This document shows, in pieces, positions 1 to 6,755 of a stretch of DNA of 10,544 nt. The notes under the pieces are model-generated. The model ran no database searches and was not told the origin of the DNA. It saw only the letters and a program-made list of their open reading frames with translations. Numbering within the stretch: position 1 is the first letter of the stretch; each line of letters starts with the position of its first letter. Both the position numbers and the translations under genes were made by a program. This DNA comes from Nitrospira lenta (GTDB lineage Bacteria > Nitrospirota > Nitrospiria > Nitrospirales > Nitrospiraceae): positions 1 through 10,544 of the forward strand of contig CAMDRK010000073.1 in assembly GCA_945906715.1 (NCBI GenBank). The letters are read 5' to 3'.

Positions 1-230
1 CGAGGAAGGTCGGCTCGGCTGATTCCCTCGCCATCGTCCGTGACTCGAATGAGGGCCAGCCCACCGTCCTTCACATCGACCGTGATATGCAAGCCCCCCG
101 CATCGAGACTGTTTTCCAGCAACTCTTTGACGACGGCGGCAGGGCGCTCAATGACTTCGCCGGCTGCGATGCGGCTGACTACGTCATCCGGAAGGACATG
201 GATCTTGGCGGAGCAACTGGCGGCGGGCAT
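1..230 (-). CDS. mutL: DNA mismatch repair protein MutL, N-terminal part (runs off left edge)
   Basis: The 76 residues visible are the start of the GHKL ATPase domain of MutL, the ATP-driven matchmaker between MutS and downstream mismatch-repair nucleases. The motif AAGEVIERPAAVVKELLENS (residues 22-41) contains the expected catalytic Glu36 and Mg-binding Asn40, and the second ATPase motif DDGEG is at 65-69. The ATG at 230 is supported by GGAG nine bases upstream and by an in-frame TGA a few codons further up, so no earlier ATG is available. The N-terminus is about seven residues longer than in E. coli MutL. It lies 66 bases downstream of cpoB on the same strand, so it could be read from the tol-pal transcript, although a weak terminator-like hairpin lies in the gap. 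The C-terminal dimerisation/endonuclease part is outside the window. Confidence 0.95.
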   Translation of the reverse strand, partial: MPAASCSAKIHVLPDDVVSRIAAGEVIERPAAVVKELLENSLDAGGLHITVDVKDGGLALIRVTDDGEGISRADLP

Positions 231-252
231 GAAACTAGACTCCAGGGAATGT

Positions 253-290
253 CAAAAACAAGGGAGCCACCACGAGCCGTCTCGATGGCC
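253..290 (-). terminator. weak terminator-like hairpin between cpoB and mutL
   Basis: Read on the minus strand, GGCCAT+CGAG (290-281) can pair with CTCG+GTGGCT (276-265). The loop is four bases, and two bases bulge at 271-272. A T-rich run (TTGTTTTT) follows after three C residues. Two of the pairs are G-U and the spacing to the T-run is not ideal. It ends only about 22 bases before the mutL start, which leaves no room for a separate mutL promoter after it. It may be a leaky terminator, or chance. Confidence 0.3.
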
Positions 291-296
291 GTGCGA

Positions 297-1115
297 TCAT
301 CGAATATCAGCCAGCTTATTCTTAGCCAACTTCGCTTCGTCCGACGTTGGGAATTCTTCGATGACCCGTTTGAGGTTCTTCTTCGATTTGGCGAGATCTC
401 CGGTTTCTCCCGCCGCGAGCCCCGATTTAAAAAGCGCCGCCGGCACCTTCTCGTTTCCCGGATACTCCGTCGAAAGATACTCGAATGATTGTACCGCGCG
501 TACATAATCTTTCTGCTGGTAAGAAGACTCGCCTAACCAGTAGTAGGCATTCGGCGTCAGCGACGTCCCGGGAAAGTCCTTCACAAATCGCTGAAAACCC
601 GCCACGGCAAGATCGTATTTTCCATTGAGGTAGTCATTGTACGCCAGATTGAACGCCGACGTCGGGGTAATCATGGGAACACCTGGCATTGCCGGCGGCG
701 CATCTGCGGGGGAACCGAGCTTCTGTGGTTTAGAAGAACGAGTGGGATCGACTTGAGATGGCTCTACCTTGGGCACAACCGGAACACCCATTATTTCGTC
801 GGATTTGGCTAACCGGCTCTCTAACTTTTGGATCCGCGCAGATAGTTCATCGAGCTTTGGATCAAGCCTTGGATCGATTTTCTGTCTGGCAGATTCAGTA
901 TCCTTCATCCGCTCCAGCGACTCCAAGCGCCGTTGCAACGCATCCAGCCGCTTTTGATCTTGATCCTGAGACTTCGCGACCGTCGACAAGTGATCACGCA
1001 CTTCCACAAAATCCGCATGGTTGGCACAACCGGCGATCCACACCATCGCCCCAGCCATGAGAATGGCCAACCCCCTTGAGCCCATGTTCTTGTGCATCAC
1101 AGTTAAAACCTTCAC
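297..1115 (-). CDS. cpoB: Tol-Pal system protein CpoB (YbgF), lipoprotein form
   Basis: Periplasmic TPR protein of the Tol-Pal system; in E. coli CpoB coordinates peptidoglycan synthesis by PBP1B-LpoB with outer-membrane constriction. The 272 residues show an N-terminal signal ending in a lipobox (WIAGC, Cys30), a charged coiled-coil segment at about 36-107, a Pro-rich linker at 108-150, and three TPR-like repeats from 154 to the end (first repeat AFNLAYNDYLNGKYDLAVAG). Length is close to the E. coli protein (263). E. coli CpoB is soluble, so the lipid anchor differs. The GTG start at 1115 overlaps the upstream TGA as GTGA and has AGAGG in front. An ATG at 1097 preceded by AAGG is a possible alternative that keeps the whole signal. 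Last tol-pal gene before mutL. Confidence 0.93.
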   Translation of the reverse strand: MKVLTVMHKNMGSRGLAILMAGAMVWIAGCANHADFVEVRDHLSTVAKSQDQDQKRLDALQRRLESLERMKDTESARQKIDPRLDPKLDELSARIQKLESRLAKSDEIMGVPVVPKVEPSQVDPTRSSKPQKLGSPADAPPAMPGVPMITPTSAFNLAYNDYLNGKYDLAVAGFQRFVKDFPGTSLTPNAYYWLGESSYQQKDYVRAVQSFEYLSTEYPGNEKVPAALFKSGLAAGETGDLAKSKKNLKRVIEEFPTSDEAKLAKNKLADIR

Positions 1116-2053
1116 CTCTCAGCCCTTTCGGTCTCAGACACAGGCGCCACTGTCGATCGCTGGGCCGGCTTCGTGGTTGACTGACGTGTCGCTCCCTTGG
1201 TTCCCCCTCGTAGATGAGCGTCCTGCGTGACTCGATCAACGGCTTTGGAGAGAGCATCCAGACGATGGTCCTGCTCATTGAGGCGGGCAGCGAGCTTCTG
1301 CGCAATAGAGGTGACACTCGTACCGACTTCGCCCAAGTGACTTGTCACTGCTTTGCTCTCCTGCTCCCCCTGACTCACCTTTTCGCTCAATCCGGTTAGT
1401 GACTCTCTGAATGCCGTGAGGGACTGACTGAATTGTGTGAATTTTGCCGACAACTGTTCGGCCCGCGCCTGGTTATCCGCTAGCGCCTTATGCTGCTCAT
1501 CCAGACGTGTGTCGAGGCTTTTAGCAAGTCCGCTGTTCGTCTTATGCACGACCTCGATGATCTCCCTTCGGATCGTTTCCATCTGCCGGCTCACGTCGTC
1601 AAGACGAGCGTTCACATCAATACGGAGCTGATCGCGATCTTGCTTGTTTTTGACATCTTGCGCATTGAGGCTTTCGCGTACCTGACTGTAACGAGTTGTG
1701 CCTTCCACCTCCAGCTTGCCGGCCAACTGTTCGAGCCGTTTGGTCTGTTGCTCAAGCTGCAGAGAGCGCTGCTTGAAATCTTCCTGCTTGGCCTGAAGCT
1801 CCTGAGCTTGATGCAACGCCCGCTCCAACTCGCCGCGCAGCTGGGGCAACTCCTGTTCCCGAAGCACTGAAATCTCCTGGCTCTGGCGCGCGCGAGTCTG
1901 CGCCGACTCGTCGCTCGACTGCTTGATCCGCTGCTGAAGATTCTTTTCTGTCTGTTTGAGATCAGACTGTTGGGCGACACAGCCTGTCGACAACACAACA
2001 TAGACTACACAGATCGTCGCCCAAGTTCCATTTGTATTCGAACCGTTCCACAT
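1112..2053 (-). CDS. coiled-coil lipoprotein of unknown function in the tol-pal operon
   Basis: No named family recognised. The 313-residue product begins with a short hydrophobic segment ending in LSTGC (Cys25), a probable lipoprotein signal. Almost everything from about 30 to 280 is Gln/Glu/Lys/Arg-rich with heptad-like Leu spacing, predicting long coiled coils; the last 30 residues are a Thr/Lys/Arg-rich tail. No enzymatic motif is visible. The ATG at 2053 is chosen because AGGTG lies five bases upstream; a TTG at 2119 is in frame but would bury the signal. The n-region before the hydrophobic stretch has no Lys or Arg, which is unusual. It lies between pal (130-base gap) and cpoB (four-base overlap, probably translationally coupled), so a structural or adaptor role in the Tol-Pal envelope machine is inferred from context only. 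It resembles an enlarged version of the CpoB coiled-coil region without the TPRs. Confidence 0.85.
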   Translation of the reverse strand: MWNGSNTNGTWATICVVYVVLSTGCVAQQSDLKQTEKNLQQRIKQSSDESAQTRARQSQEISVLREQELPQLRGELERALHQAQELQAKQEDFKQRSLQLEQQTKRLEQLAGKLEVEGTTRYSQVRESLNAQDVKNKQDRDQLRIDVNARLDDVSRQMETIRREIIEVVHKTNSGLAKSLDTRLDEQHKALADNQARAEQLSAKFTQFSQSLTAFRESLTGLSEKVSQGEQESKAVTSHLGEVGTSVTSIAQKLAARLNEQDHRLDALSKAVDRVTQDAHLRGGTKGATRQSTTKPAQRSTVAPVSETERAER

Positions 2054-2183
2054 TTTTGCACCTACAGTATGATGCAGCTCCCCACCGCAAGCTACATGCT
2101 CTTTGGTGAAGGGCAACAAAGGAATCCCCGGCGCTCTCTTTACGGACTACAACATCGCACCCGACGTGATAGAAATACGCCGC

Positions 2184-2858
2184 CTACTTTCCGGACTTTA
2201 TCAAAATGCGGCCTCGCCTATTCTGCTGATAGCACGACTCCCCATGCTCATTGCAGGACGGTCGCTCTTTCCCATACGACACCACGGACAGGCGATTGGC
2301 AGCAACACCGAGTTCGACCAGATAGTTCCGGGCGGCTTTCGCCCGTTTTTCCCCGAGTACAAAGTTGTAGGCGACGGTTCCGCGCTCATCGCAATGCCCT
2401 TCGACCTTGATCAGCGCATTCGGATTGGACTTCATCCACTCCGCATCGTGACTTAACGATTGACGCCCTTCCTCGGAAATCACCCAGCTATCGTAGCCAA
2501 AAAACACATCTCGCAGACCTGCTGCAGCTGAAGCGGCCTGCTCGGCCCTGCTGATCTCGTCCATTTGTCGCCCGGCACTGCCAGAGGGGTCCTCCTTGGC
2601 CAGCATCGTACCACTGCCCAAACGCTCTTCCGAAGGGTTCTTGTCGAGGCCCCGAAGCCCGCCACCACCCGGCTGAACGCCGGTGTCCGGGAAGCTGCCG
2701 ACACCGGACTTGGAACCATCTGCGCCTCCCTTCGCCATCCCTTGAGTGGACTGGGAGTCTCCGCCGGATTGTACGGATTTCTTTGAGCAGCCAGGCATAC
2801 TAATCAATGCTATGCCCATCACCAGCACCGAGCCACATGTCCAGAGCGTCCTATTCAT
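2184..2858 (-). CDS. pal: peptidoglycan-associated lipoprotein Pal
   Basis: Outer-membrane lipoprotein that holds peptidoglycan non-covalently and is loaded at the division site by TolB. The 224-residue product has a lipoprotein signal (MPGC, Cys24), a long Gly/Ser-rich tether at about 25-90, and an OmpA-like domain from about 113. The peptidoglycan-binding signature GHCDERGTVAYNFVLGEKRA (154-173) carries the conserved Asp and Arg, and NRR is at 213-215. The ATG at 2858 is chosen over an upstream in-frame start (2897) because AAAGGAGA precedes it and it gives a clean signal. It is longer than E. coli Pal (173), mostly because of the tether. Cys202 and Cys209 flank a loop and could form a disulfide. 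It lies 77 bases downstream of tolB. Confidence 0.97.
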   Translation of the reverse strand: MNRTLWTCGSVLVMGIALISMPGCSKKSVQSGGDSQSTQGMAKGGADGSKSGVGSFPDTGVQPGGGGLRGLDKNPSEERLGSGTMLAKEDPSGSAGRQMDEISRAEQAASAAAGLRDVFFGYDSWVISEEGRQSLSHDAEWMKSNPNALIKVEGHCDERGTVAYNFVLGEKRAKAARNYLVELGVAANRLSVVSYGKERPSCNEHGESCYQQNRRGRILIKSGK

Positions 2859-2935
2859 ACATCTTTCTCCTTTCCCTAGGTTAGCCATCTTGATCATTTA
2901 CTTGCCTTCATAATCGGGCACGAAACATGTCATTG

Positions 2936-4276
2936 TCACGATGCTGGAGACCAGGAAGGCGCACTGTTGTGCGTCCCCTGGAAGGTAAGCCGTTCTCTGC
3001 CCTTCCCATCGGCATCGATCATATAGATGTGGCTCTTTCCATCGGCTGTCGAACTGAACGCCAGATGCCGGCCATCCGGCGACCAGGATGGCGAATCGTC
3101 GACACCTGGGCCTGTTGTCAACTGCATTCGCTTCTGTCCGTCCGGCGAGATGATACAGAGCTTGTACTCTCTATGTGTCCGGCATACATAGGCGATCCAG
3201 TTCCCGCGCGGCGACCACACTGGCGCCGCGTTGTAATCTCCTTCAAATGTCAGGCGGCGCACGTTTGATCCGTCTGAACTCATCAAGAACAGTTGCGGTC
3301 CGCCACCCCGATCCGACACAAATACCAGCTCTCTCCCGTTCGGAGACCAGGAAGGAGAAAAGTCGCCGGACGGATTTACCGTCAAGCGCTGGATGGCTTT
3401 CGTCCTTGTATCCAACCGATAGAGTTCGGAATTGCCTTCATAACTGGAGGCAAATGCCAGGAAGTTTCCATCAGGAGACAGTGCCGGAGTGATATTCAGC
3501 CCTCCAAAAGAAATCACCGTCCATCGCTTGCCCGTCGCCAACTCAATCATGTCGATATCCTGTGCATTGCGATTGCGATAGGCGGTGAAGATCAGGAATC
3601 GTCGATCCGGAGACCATTGCGGCATGAGGTTCAGAAACCCATCGGCAGTGAGTTGGCGCGTATCGTAGCCATCATAATCCATCACGAACAACTCGCGGGC
3701 AGTTCCCTGTTGAGCCACATAGGCGATCTTCGTTCGCGCAATGCCCGGCTCGCCCGTGTAACGAAACACCAGTTCGTCGGCAAAGCGGTGCGCCATTTGC
3801 CGCACAACCGAGGGCGATCCCGCGTAGCGCTTTCCCCCTACGACTTCATCGCTTCCGCTATCATAGACGAAGCCTTCCATATTCACGTCGGATTGATCAC
3901 CCACCGCTTTCCAGGTTGCGGTTCCCCAGACCAAGACTGAGACACCCTTCTCAGCCGCCTGTTTAAATACAGCCTTAGAGCCAGCCCCCTTCCCATTGCG
4001 AACATCTGCCATTTGAATACCGAGACCGGGCAAATCCACCAAATCAAAGACCAGGGACCGTCTCACATCATGTTTGAGGACTTCTTCGATCCTCCCCGCC
4101 AACCAATCGGAGCCTCCCGTGTTTGCTATCTCCGCAACACCCAGGGAAATCTTTTGGAAGTCGGGGCGGGTGGCTTCGAGGAATACATCCGCCGCCCCGG
4201 ATTCCAGAATGCCGACAGCTCCCGCCAACAGCAGGGCTCCTCCGAACCAGGCACTGATTAGTTTCACCCGTGTCAC
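2936..4276 (-). CDS. tolB: Tol-Pal system beta-propeller protein TolB
   Basis: Periplasmic protein that binds Pal and is recycled by TolA. The 446 residues comprise a Sec signal with Arg3/Lys5 and a hydrophobic core at about 6-24 (cleavage probably after the Ala pair at 28-29), an N-terminal alpha/beta domain to about 180, and a C-terminal propeller of TolB-type (PD40) repeats. Repeat cores are recognisable as WSPDRRFLIF, LSPDGNFLAF, WSPNGRELVF, WSPRGNWIAY and WSPDGRHLAF, with a final WSP at the C-terminus that would close the ring. Length matches the family (E. coli 430). The start is GTG, overlapping the tolA stop as GTGA; GGAG is ten bases upstream and AGG lies directly before it. Translation is therefore likely coupled to tolA. 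Confidence 0.97.
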   Translation of the reverse strand: MTRVKLISAWFGGALLLAGAVGILESGAADVFLEATRPDFQKISLGVAEIANTGGSDWLAGRIEEVLKHDVRRSLVFDLVDLPGLGIQMADVRNGKGAGSKAVFKQAAEKGVSVLVWGTATWKAVGDQSDVNMEGFVYDSGSDEVVGGKRYAGSPSVVRQMAHRFADELVFRYTGEPGIARTKIAYVAQQGTARELFVMDYDGYDTRQLTADGFLNLMPQWSPDRRFLIFTAYRNRNAQDIDMIELATGKRWTVISFGGLNITPALSPDGNFLAFASSYEGNSELYRLDTRTKAIQRLTVNPSGDFSPSWSPNGRELVFVSDRGGGPQLFLMSSDGSNVRRLTFEGDYNAAPVWSPRGNWIAYVCRTHREYKLCIISPDGQKRMQLTTGPGVDDSPSWSPDGRHLAFSSTADGKSHIYMIDADGKGRERLTFQGTHNSAPSWSPAS

Positions 4277-5229
4277 CCTGCCGATTCTCCAACTCGAAAG
4301 ACCATTTCTATATCTTTATAGCTGTCTGCCATATCTGGAGGAAACACTGGCAGGACTCCTGAGTCACGCACGGCGCGCTGTCCTGCTGCATCAATATAGA
4401 AATCGCCAGATGTCTGCTTAACAACCACATTTTTAATCATCCCATCCCTCTGAAGCCGAAACTCGACGATGACCGTGTAGGTCTGTCCCGACGTGCCGAC
4501 CGGGGGAGGCGCCCACTGTTTACTAATAATCGACTGCACACGAGCCCAGTAGGGGCTGGACCCATCTGCACCAGAAATCTTCAGCTTCGTATCAAGAATC
4601 TTTACCGCCTGAGCCTTCACCTCTTGTTGAGGCACCGGCTTAACCGACATCTCGCCCGGCTTCACCTCTTTCGGGATATCCAGTTTGGCCGCAGGCCGAA
4701 TCTGTTTGATCTTTTTCAGCTCTTCTTCTAGCTCACGATTCAGATCCTCACTTACCGTCGACCGCTGCGGAGTCTTTGCAACCGGGTCTTGCCCCGCATC
4801 CGGGACTGATGGGATATTGAGCATCTTCGCCGCCTGTTGGGGCTGAGCTACCATTTTTTTTGCAGGGCTCAAATCTCCAAACTTCTGCGCATCCGGTGGA
4901 AGCTGAAGATCCTGCAATATATCCCTTCTCTTCTCGCCTATTGGAGGTGCGGCAGAAGGGGCTGGACTGGGAACCACGGCCTTGACTAATGGCGCCAGTT
5001 TCGCATCCTCGGGTTGCCTCGCGGGCGTCGGTAGACTGACCAGCGACACTTCCACAGACGTCAAAGGCCGTTCACCCTTCTGCGGAAGCCGAAGCCCGAC
5101 CGCCACGAGCAAGACGACTAGATGAAGAACGAGCGACAGCACCACCGTGCGTTTGAACCGAGCCGACAGCCTGGATCGATCGTCCTGATTGAACCACGCA
5201 TCTGACAGGCCCGACGCCTGGGATACCAT
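4273..5229 (-). CDS. tolA: TolA/TonB-family energy-transducing protein (TolA by context)
   Basis: Inner-membrane protein that transmits TolQR motor force across the periplasm. The 318 residues show a short cytoplasmic N-terminus, one transmembrane helix at about 28-47 with the S-x3-H pattern (Ser32, His36) typical of TolA/TonB anchors, a Pro-rich and charged periplasmic region to about 215, and a C-terminal TonB/TolA-like domain from about 220 (YWARVQSIISKQW, then beta strands around TYTVIVEFRLQRDG). It is shorter than E. coli TolA (421) and has only a brief Glu/Lys-rich helix instead of the long helical domain II. By sequence alone TonB would be possible; position between tolR and tolB favours TolA. 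The ATG at 5229 follows a GGGGGCGGGA stretch; it sits 29 bases after tolR and overlaps tolB by four bases. Confidence 0.88.
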   Translation of the reverse strand: MVSQASGLSDAWFNQDDRSRLSARFKRTVVLSLVLHLVVLLVAVGLRLPQKGERPLTSVEVSLVSLPTPARQPEDAKLAPLVKAVVPSPAPSAAPPIGEKRRDILQDLQLPPDAQKFGDLSPAKKMVAQPQQAAKMLNIPSVPDAGQDPVAKTPQRSTVSEDLNRELEEELKKIKQIRPAAKLDIPKEVKPGEMSVKPVPQQEVKAQAVKILDTKLKISGADGSSPYWARVQSIISKQWAPPPVGTSGQTYTVIVEFRLQRDGMIKNVVVKQTSGDFYIDAAGQRAVRDSGVLPVFPPDMADSYKDIEMVFRVGESAG

Positions 5230-5258
5230 AACAATCCCGCCCCCTCACGCACGTTGCA

Positions 5259-5711
5259 TCAGCTTTTCCGCGGCGGGAGACGAGGAGATTCTAACGCCCC
5301 CACGCGTTCTGGACCGACCGGTTCCGTGACCATCCCGATCTTTTCAATCCCGGCTTTCTTGACGCCGTCCATAACTTGCACCACCACGCCGTAAGGCACG
5401 TCGCGATCGGCCCTGAGATACAGCGACACATCTGGATTATCCCGTTTCAAGAATTTCAATTTCTGTTCCAACTGAGCCACCCCGATAGGATCCTTGTCGA
5501 GATACAGACGCTGATCCTTTTCAATTGTGAGTACCGTGCGCATTTCCGGCTTAATCGAATTAGTGGCAGAAGTCGGTAACTTAATGTCCATCCCTCGATA
5601 GAGCATCGGGGCGGTAACCATGAAAATTATCAAGAGGACGAGGACCACATCGACGAGAGGGATGACGTTGATTTCCGCTAAAAACCGGCGATGACGGAGT
5701 TCAAGACTCAT
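5259..5711 (-). CDS. tolR: Tol-Pal system protein TolR (ExbD/TolR family)
   Basis: Subunit of the proton-conducting TolQR motor. The 150 residues have a short cytoplasmic N-terminus, one transmembrane helix at about 17-36 containing the essential protonatable Asp21 (motif NVIPLVDVVLVLLIIFMV), and a periplasmic domain that would bind peptidoglycan in the family. ExbD would look the same at this level; the neighbours decide for TolR. The C-terminal end (about 130-150) is Pro/Arg-rich and looks unstructured. The ATG at 5711 overlaps the tolQ stop as ATGA and has GGAG at the right distance, so translation is probably coupled to tolQ, consistent with fixed stoichiometry in the complex. Confidence 0.96.
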   Translation of the reverse strand: MSLELRHRRFLAEINVIPLVDVVLVLLIIFMVTAPMLYRGMDIKLPTSATNSIKPEMRTVLTIEKDQRLYLDKDPIGVAQLEQKLKFLKRDNPDVSLYLRADRDVPYGVVVQVMDGVKKAGIEKIGMVTEPVGPERVGALESPRLPPRKS

Positions 5712-6415
5712 CCTTGAACTCCGACCGGAACTGGCTTCGTCTTCGATACGGTGGCGGTCGAGAGGGAGGCCAAGATTTCAATAGTGACTGAATCCAATCG
5801 GAATGCAGTGTTTCGAATCCGAGTCAGGAAGTAATTATAGGCAATGACTGCAGGGATAGCGGTGAACAGACCTGCTGCTGTCGCAATGAGGGCCTCCGCA
5901 ACGCCGGGAGCGACTGCAGAAATACTGGCAGTCCCCTGGGTGCCGATCTCACGAAATGCATCGATGATTCCCATCACGGTCCCAAGCAGTCCGATAAACG
6001 GAGTAATATTTCCCGTTGTGGCAAGGAACGGAAGATAGCTCTCAAGGCGTGAGAGTTGGCTTTGCGCAAGATGGGAGGCCGTGCGCTCCACCACATGTCG
6101 ATCAACCGGTCCCGATCCGTTACTACCCCTCCCCTCGACTGACCCAGCCCCCACACGTTCCATGACCCCTTCGAATACACATGCGCTGGGGCTTCCTTCA
6201 ATTCGTCCAGCTTGCCGATACAGCTCACCGAGATCCCGTGCTTTCACGAGGATAGCCAGAAACCGCTTGTCCTCCTGATCTGCCACCCGAAATACTCGCC
6301 ATTTTGAGAAAATAATGGCCCACGAGATGACTGAGAATATCAACAGGAGCAAGAGCACGATCTTGGAAACTGAGCCGAGCGAGCCCAGCACTCCAGTTAG
6401 ACCTGTTTGAAACAT
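5708..6415 (-). CDS. tolQ: Tol-Pal system protein TolQ (MotA/TolQ/ExbB family)
   Basis: Inner-membrane proton channel subunit that surrounds the TolR helix. The 235 residues give three transmembrane helices at about 16-38, 129-153 and 172-196. The conserved family stretch FIGLLGTVMGIIDAF (140-154) and AEALIATAAGLFTAIPAV (173-190) carry the polar Thr residues that line the channel. Length fits the family (E. coli 230). The cytoplasmic loop contains a Gly/Ser-rich piece at about 89-103 that looks like a flexible insertion. The ATG at 6415 has GAAAGG about ten bases upstream. It is the first gene of the tol-pal cluster; no gene separates it from tRNA-Asp 263 bases upstream, and ybgC is not present. 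Confidence 0.96.
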   Translation of the reverse strand: MFQTGLTGVLGSLGSVSKIVLLLLLIFSVISWAIIFSKWRVFRVADQEDKRFLAILVKARDLGELYRQAGRIEGSPSACVFEGVMERVGAGSVEGRGSNGSGPVDRHVVERTASHLAQSQLSRLESYLPFLATTGNITPFIGLLGTVMGIIDAFREIGTQGTASISAVAPGVAEALIATAAGLFTAIPAVIAYNYFLTRIRNTAFRLDSVTIEILASLSTATVSKTKPVPVGVQG

Positions 6416-6451
6416 ACGGCGATAACCTTTCCCGGTTCTAGAAGAATGCTG

Positions 6452-6477
6452 AAAAAGTCCCCTGGGCTTTCCGAGGG
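6452..6477 (-). terminator. hairpin plus T-run ahead of tolQ (candidate terminator or attenuator)
   Basis: On the minus strand CCCT-C-GG (6477-6471) pairs with CC-C-AGGG (6466-6460) around an AAAG loop, with one C-C mismatch. After three bases comes a run of five T (6456-6452). It could end transcripts coming from the tRNA genes. It sits only about 37 bases before the tolQ start, too close for a whole promoter to fit after it, so if real it may act as an attenuator. In the rest of 6416-6678 I see no promoter good enough to call. Confidence 0.35.
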
Positions 6478-6654
6478 TTACGAATTTAACCTTGACCTCA
6501 ACCTACATCAGAGATCGCGCACTCATTCGCGCAGCCTTACGAAGCACCTGCGCGCGGTTCTCCCCTTGTCCTAGAAGTGCAACCCGTTGAATTTCCACTG
6601 TGCCACAATAATTTTTCTGCGCCCTGCAAGGAAGCAATCACAGTTCTGCTTACA

Positions 6655-6669
6655 GAGTTTAGCAAACTC
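6655..6669 (-). other. small perfect hairpin downstream of tRNA-Asp
   Basis: GAGTTT and AAACTC form a perfect six-base inverted repeat with a three-base loop, starting ten bases after the encoded CCA of tRNA-Asp. No T-run follows, so it is not a classical terminator. It could mark the 3' trailer for processing, or be chance. Confidence 0.25.
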
Positions 6670-6678
6670 AGGAGAAAT

Positions 6679-6755
6679 TGGCGGGGCCGACGGGATTTGA
6701 ACCCGCGACCTCCAGATTGACAATCTGGCGTCCTAACCAGCTGAACGACGGCCCC
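6679..6755 (-). tRNA. tRNA-Asp (anticodon GTC)
   Basis: A 77-base cloverleaf reads on the minus strand. The acceptor stem GGGGCCG/CGGCCCC is perfect, with discriminator G and an encoded CCA at 6681-6679. The D stem is GTTC/GGAC. The anticodon stem is CCAGA/TCTGG around loop TTGTCAA, giving GTC at 6721-6719. The T arm GCGGG-TTCAAAT-CCCGT has one G-U pair. Length and layout match bacterial tRNA-Asp. It follows tRNA-Val by 122 bases and may be co-transcribed with it. Confidence 0.97.

Noticed and set aside
40..507. Open frames on the plus strand over mutL/cpoB
   Set aside because: They are antisense shadows of genes with clear family motifs and have no recognisable domain.
1490..1870. Leu-rich plus-strand frame that looks like a membrane protein
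   Set aside because: It is the antisense of a Gln/Glu/Lys-rich coiled coil, which reads as Leu/Phe-rich on the opposite strand.
2103..2456. Plus-strand frame across the pal end and the pal/coiled-coil gap
   Set aside because: Mostly antisense to the conserved OmpA-like domain; no supporting motif.
3293..3940. 215-codon plus-strand open frame inside tolB
   Set aside because: It lies wholly opposite the TolB propeller repeats; its Arg-rich, low-complexity product looks like a reverse-strand artefact.
6441..6480. Remnant of a dispersed intergenic repeat (GCTGAAAAAGTCC)
   Set aside because: I have an impression that similar strings recur in related genomes, but there is only one copy here and no search can be run.
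6503..6526. Seven-codon frame (MSARSLM) in the tolQ leader as an attenuation peptide
   Set aside because: Too short, with no run of a regulatory amino acid and only a weak ribosome site.
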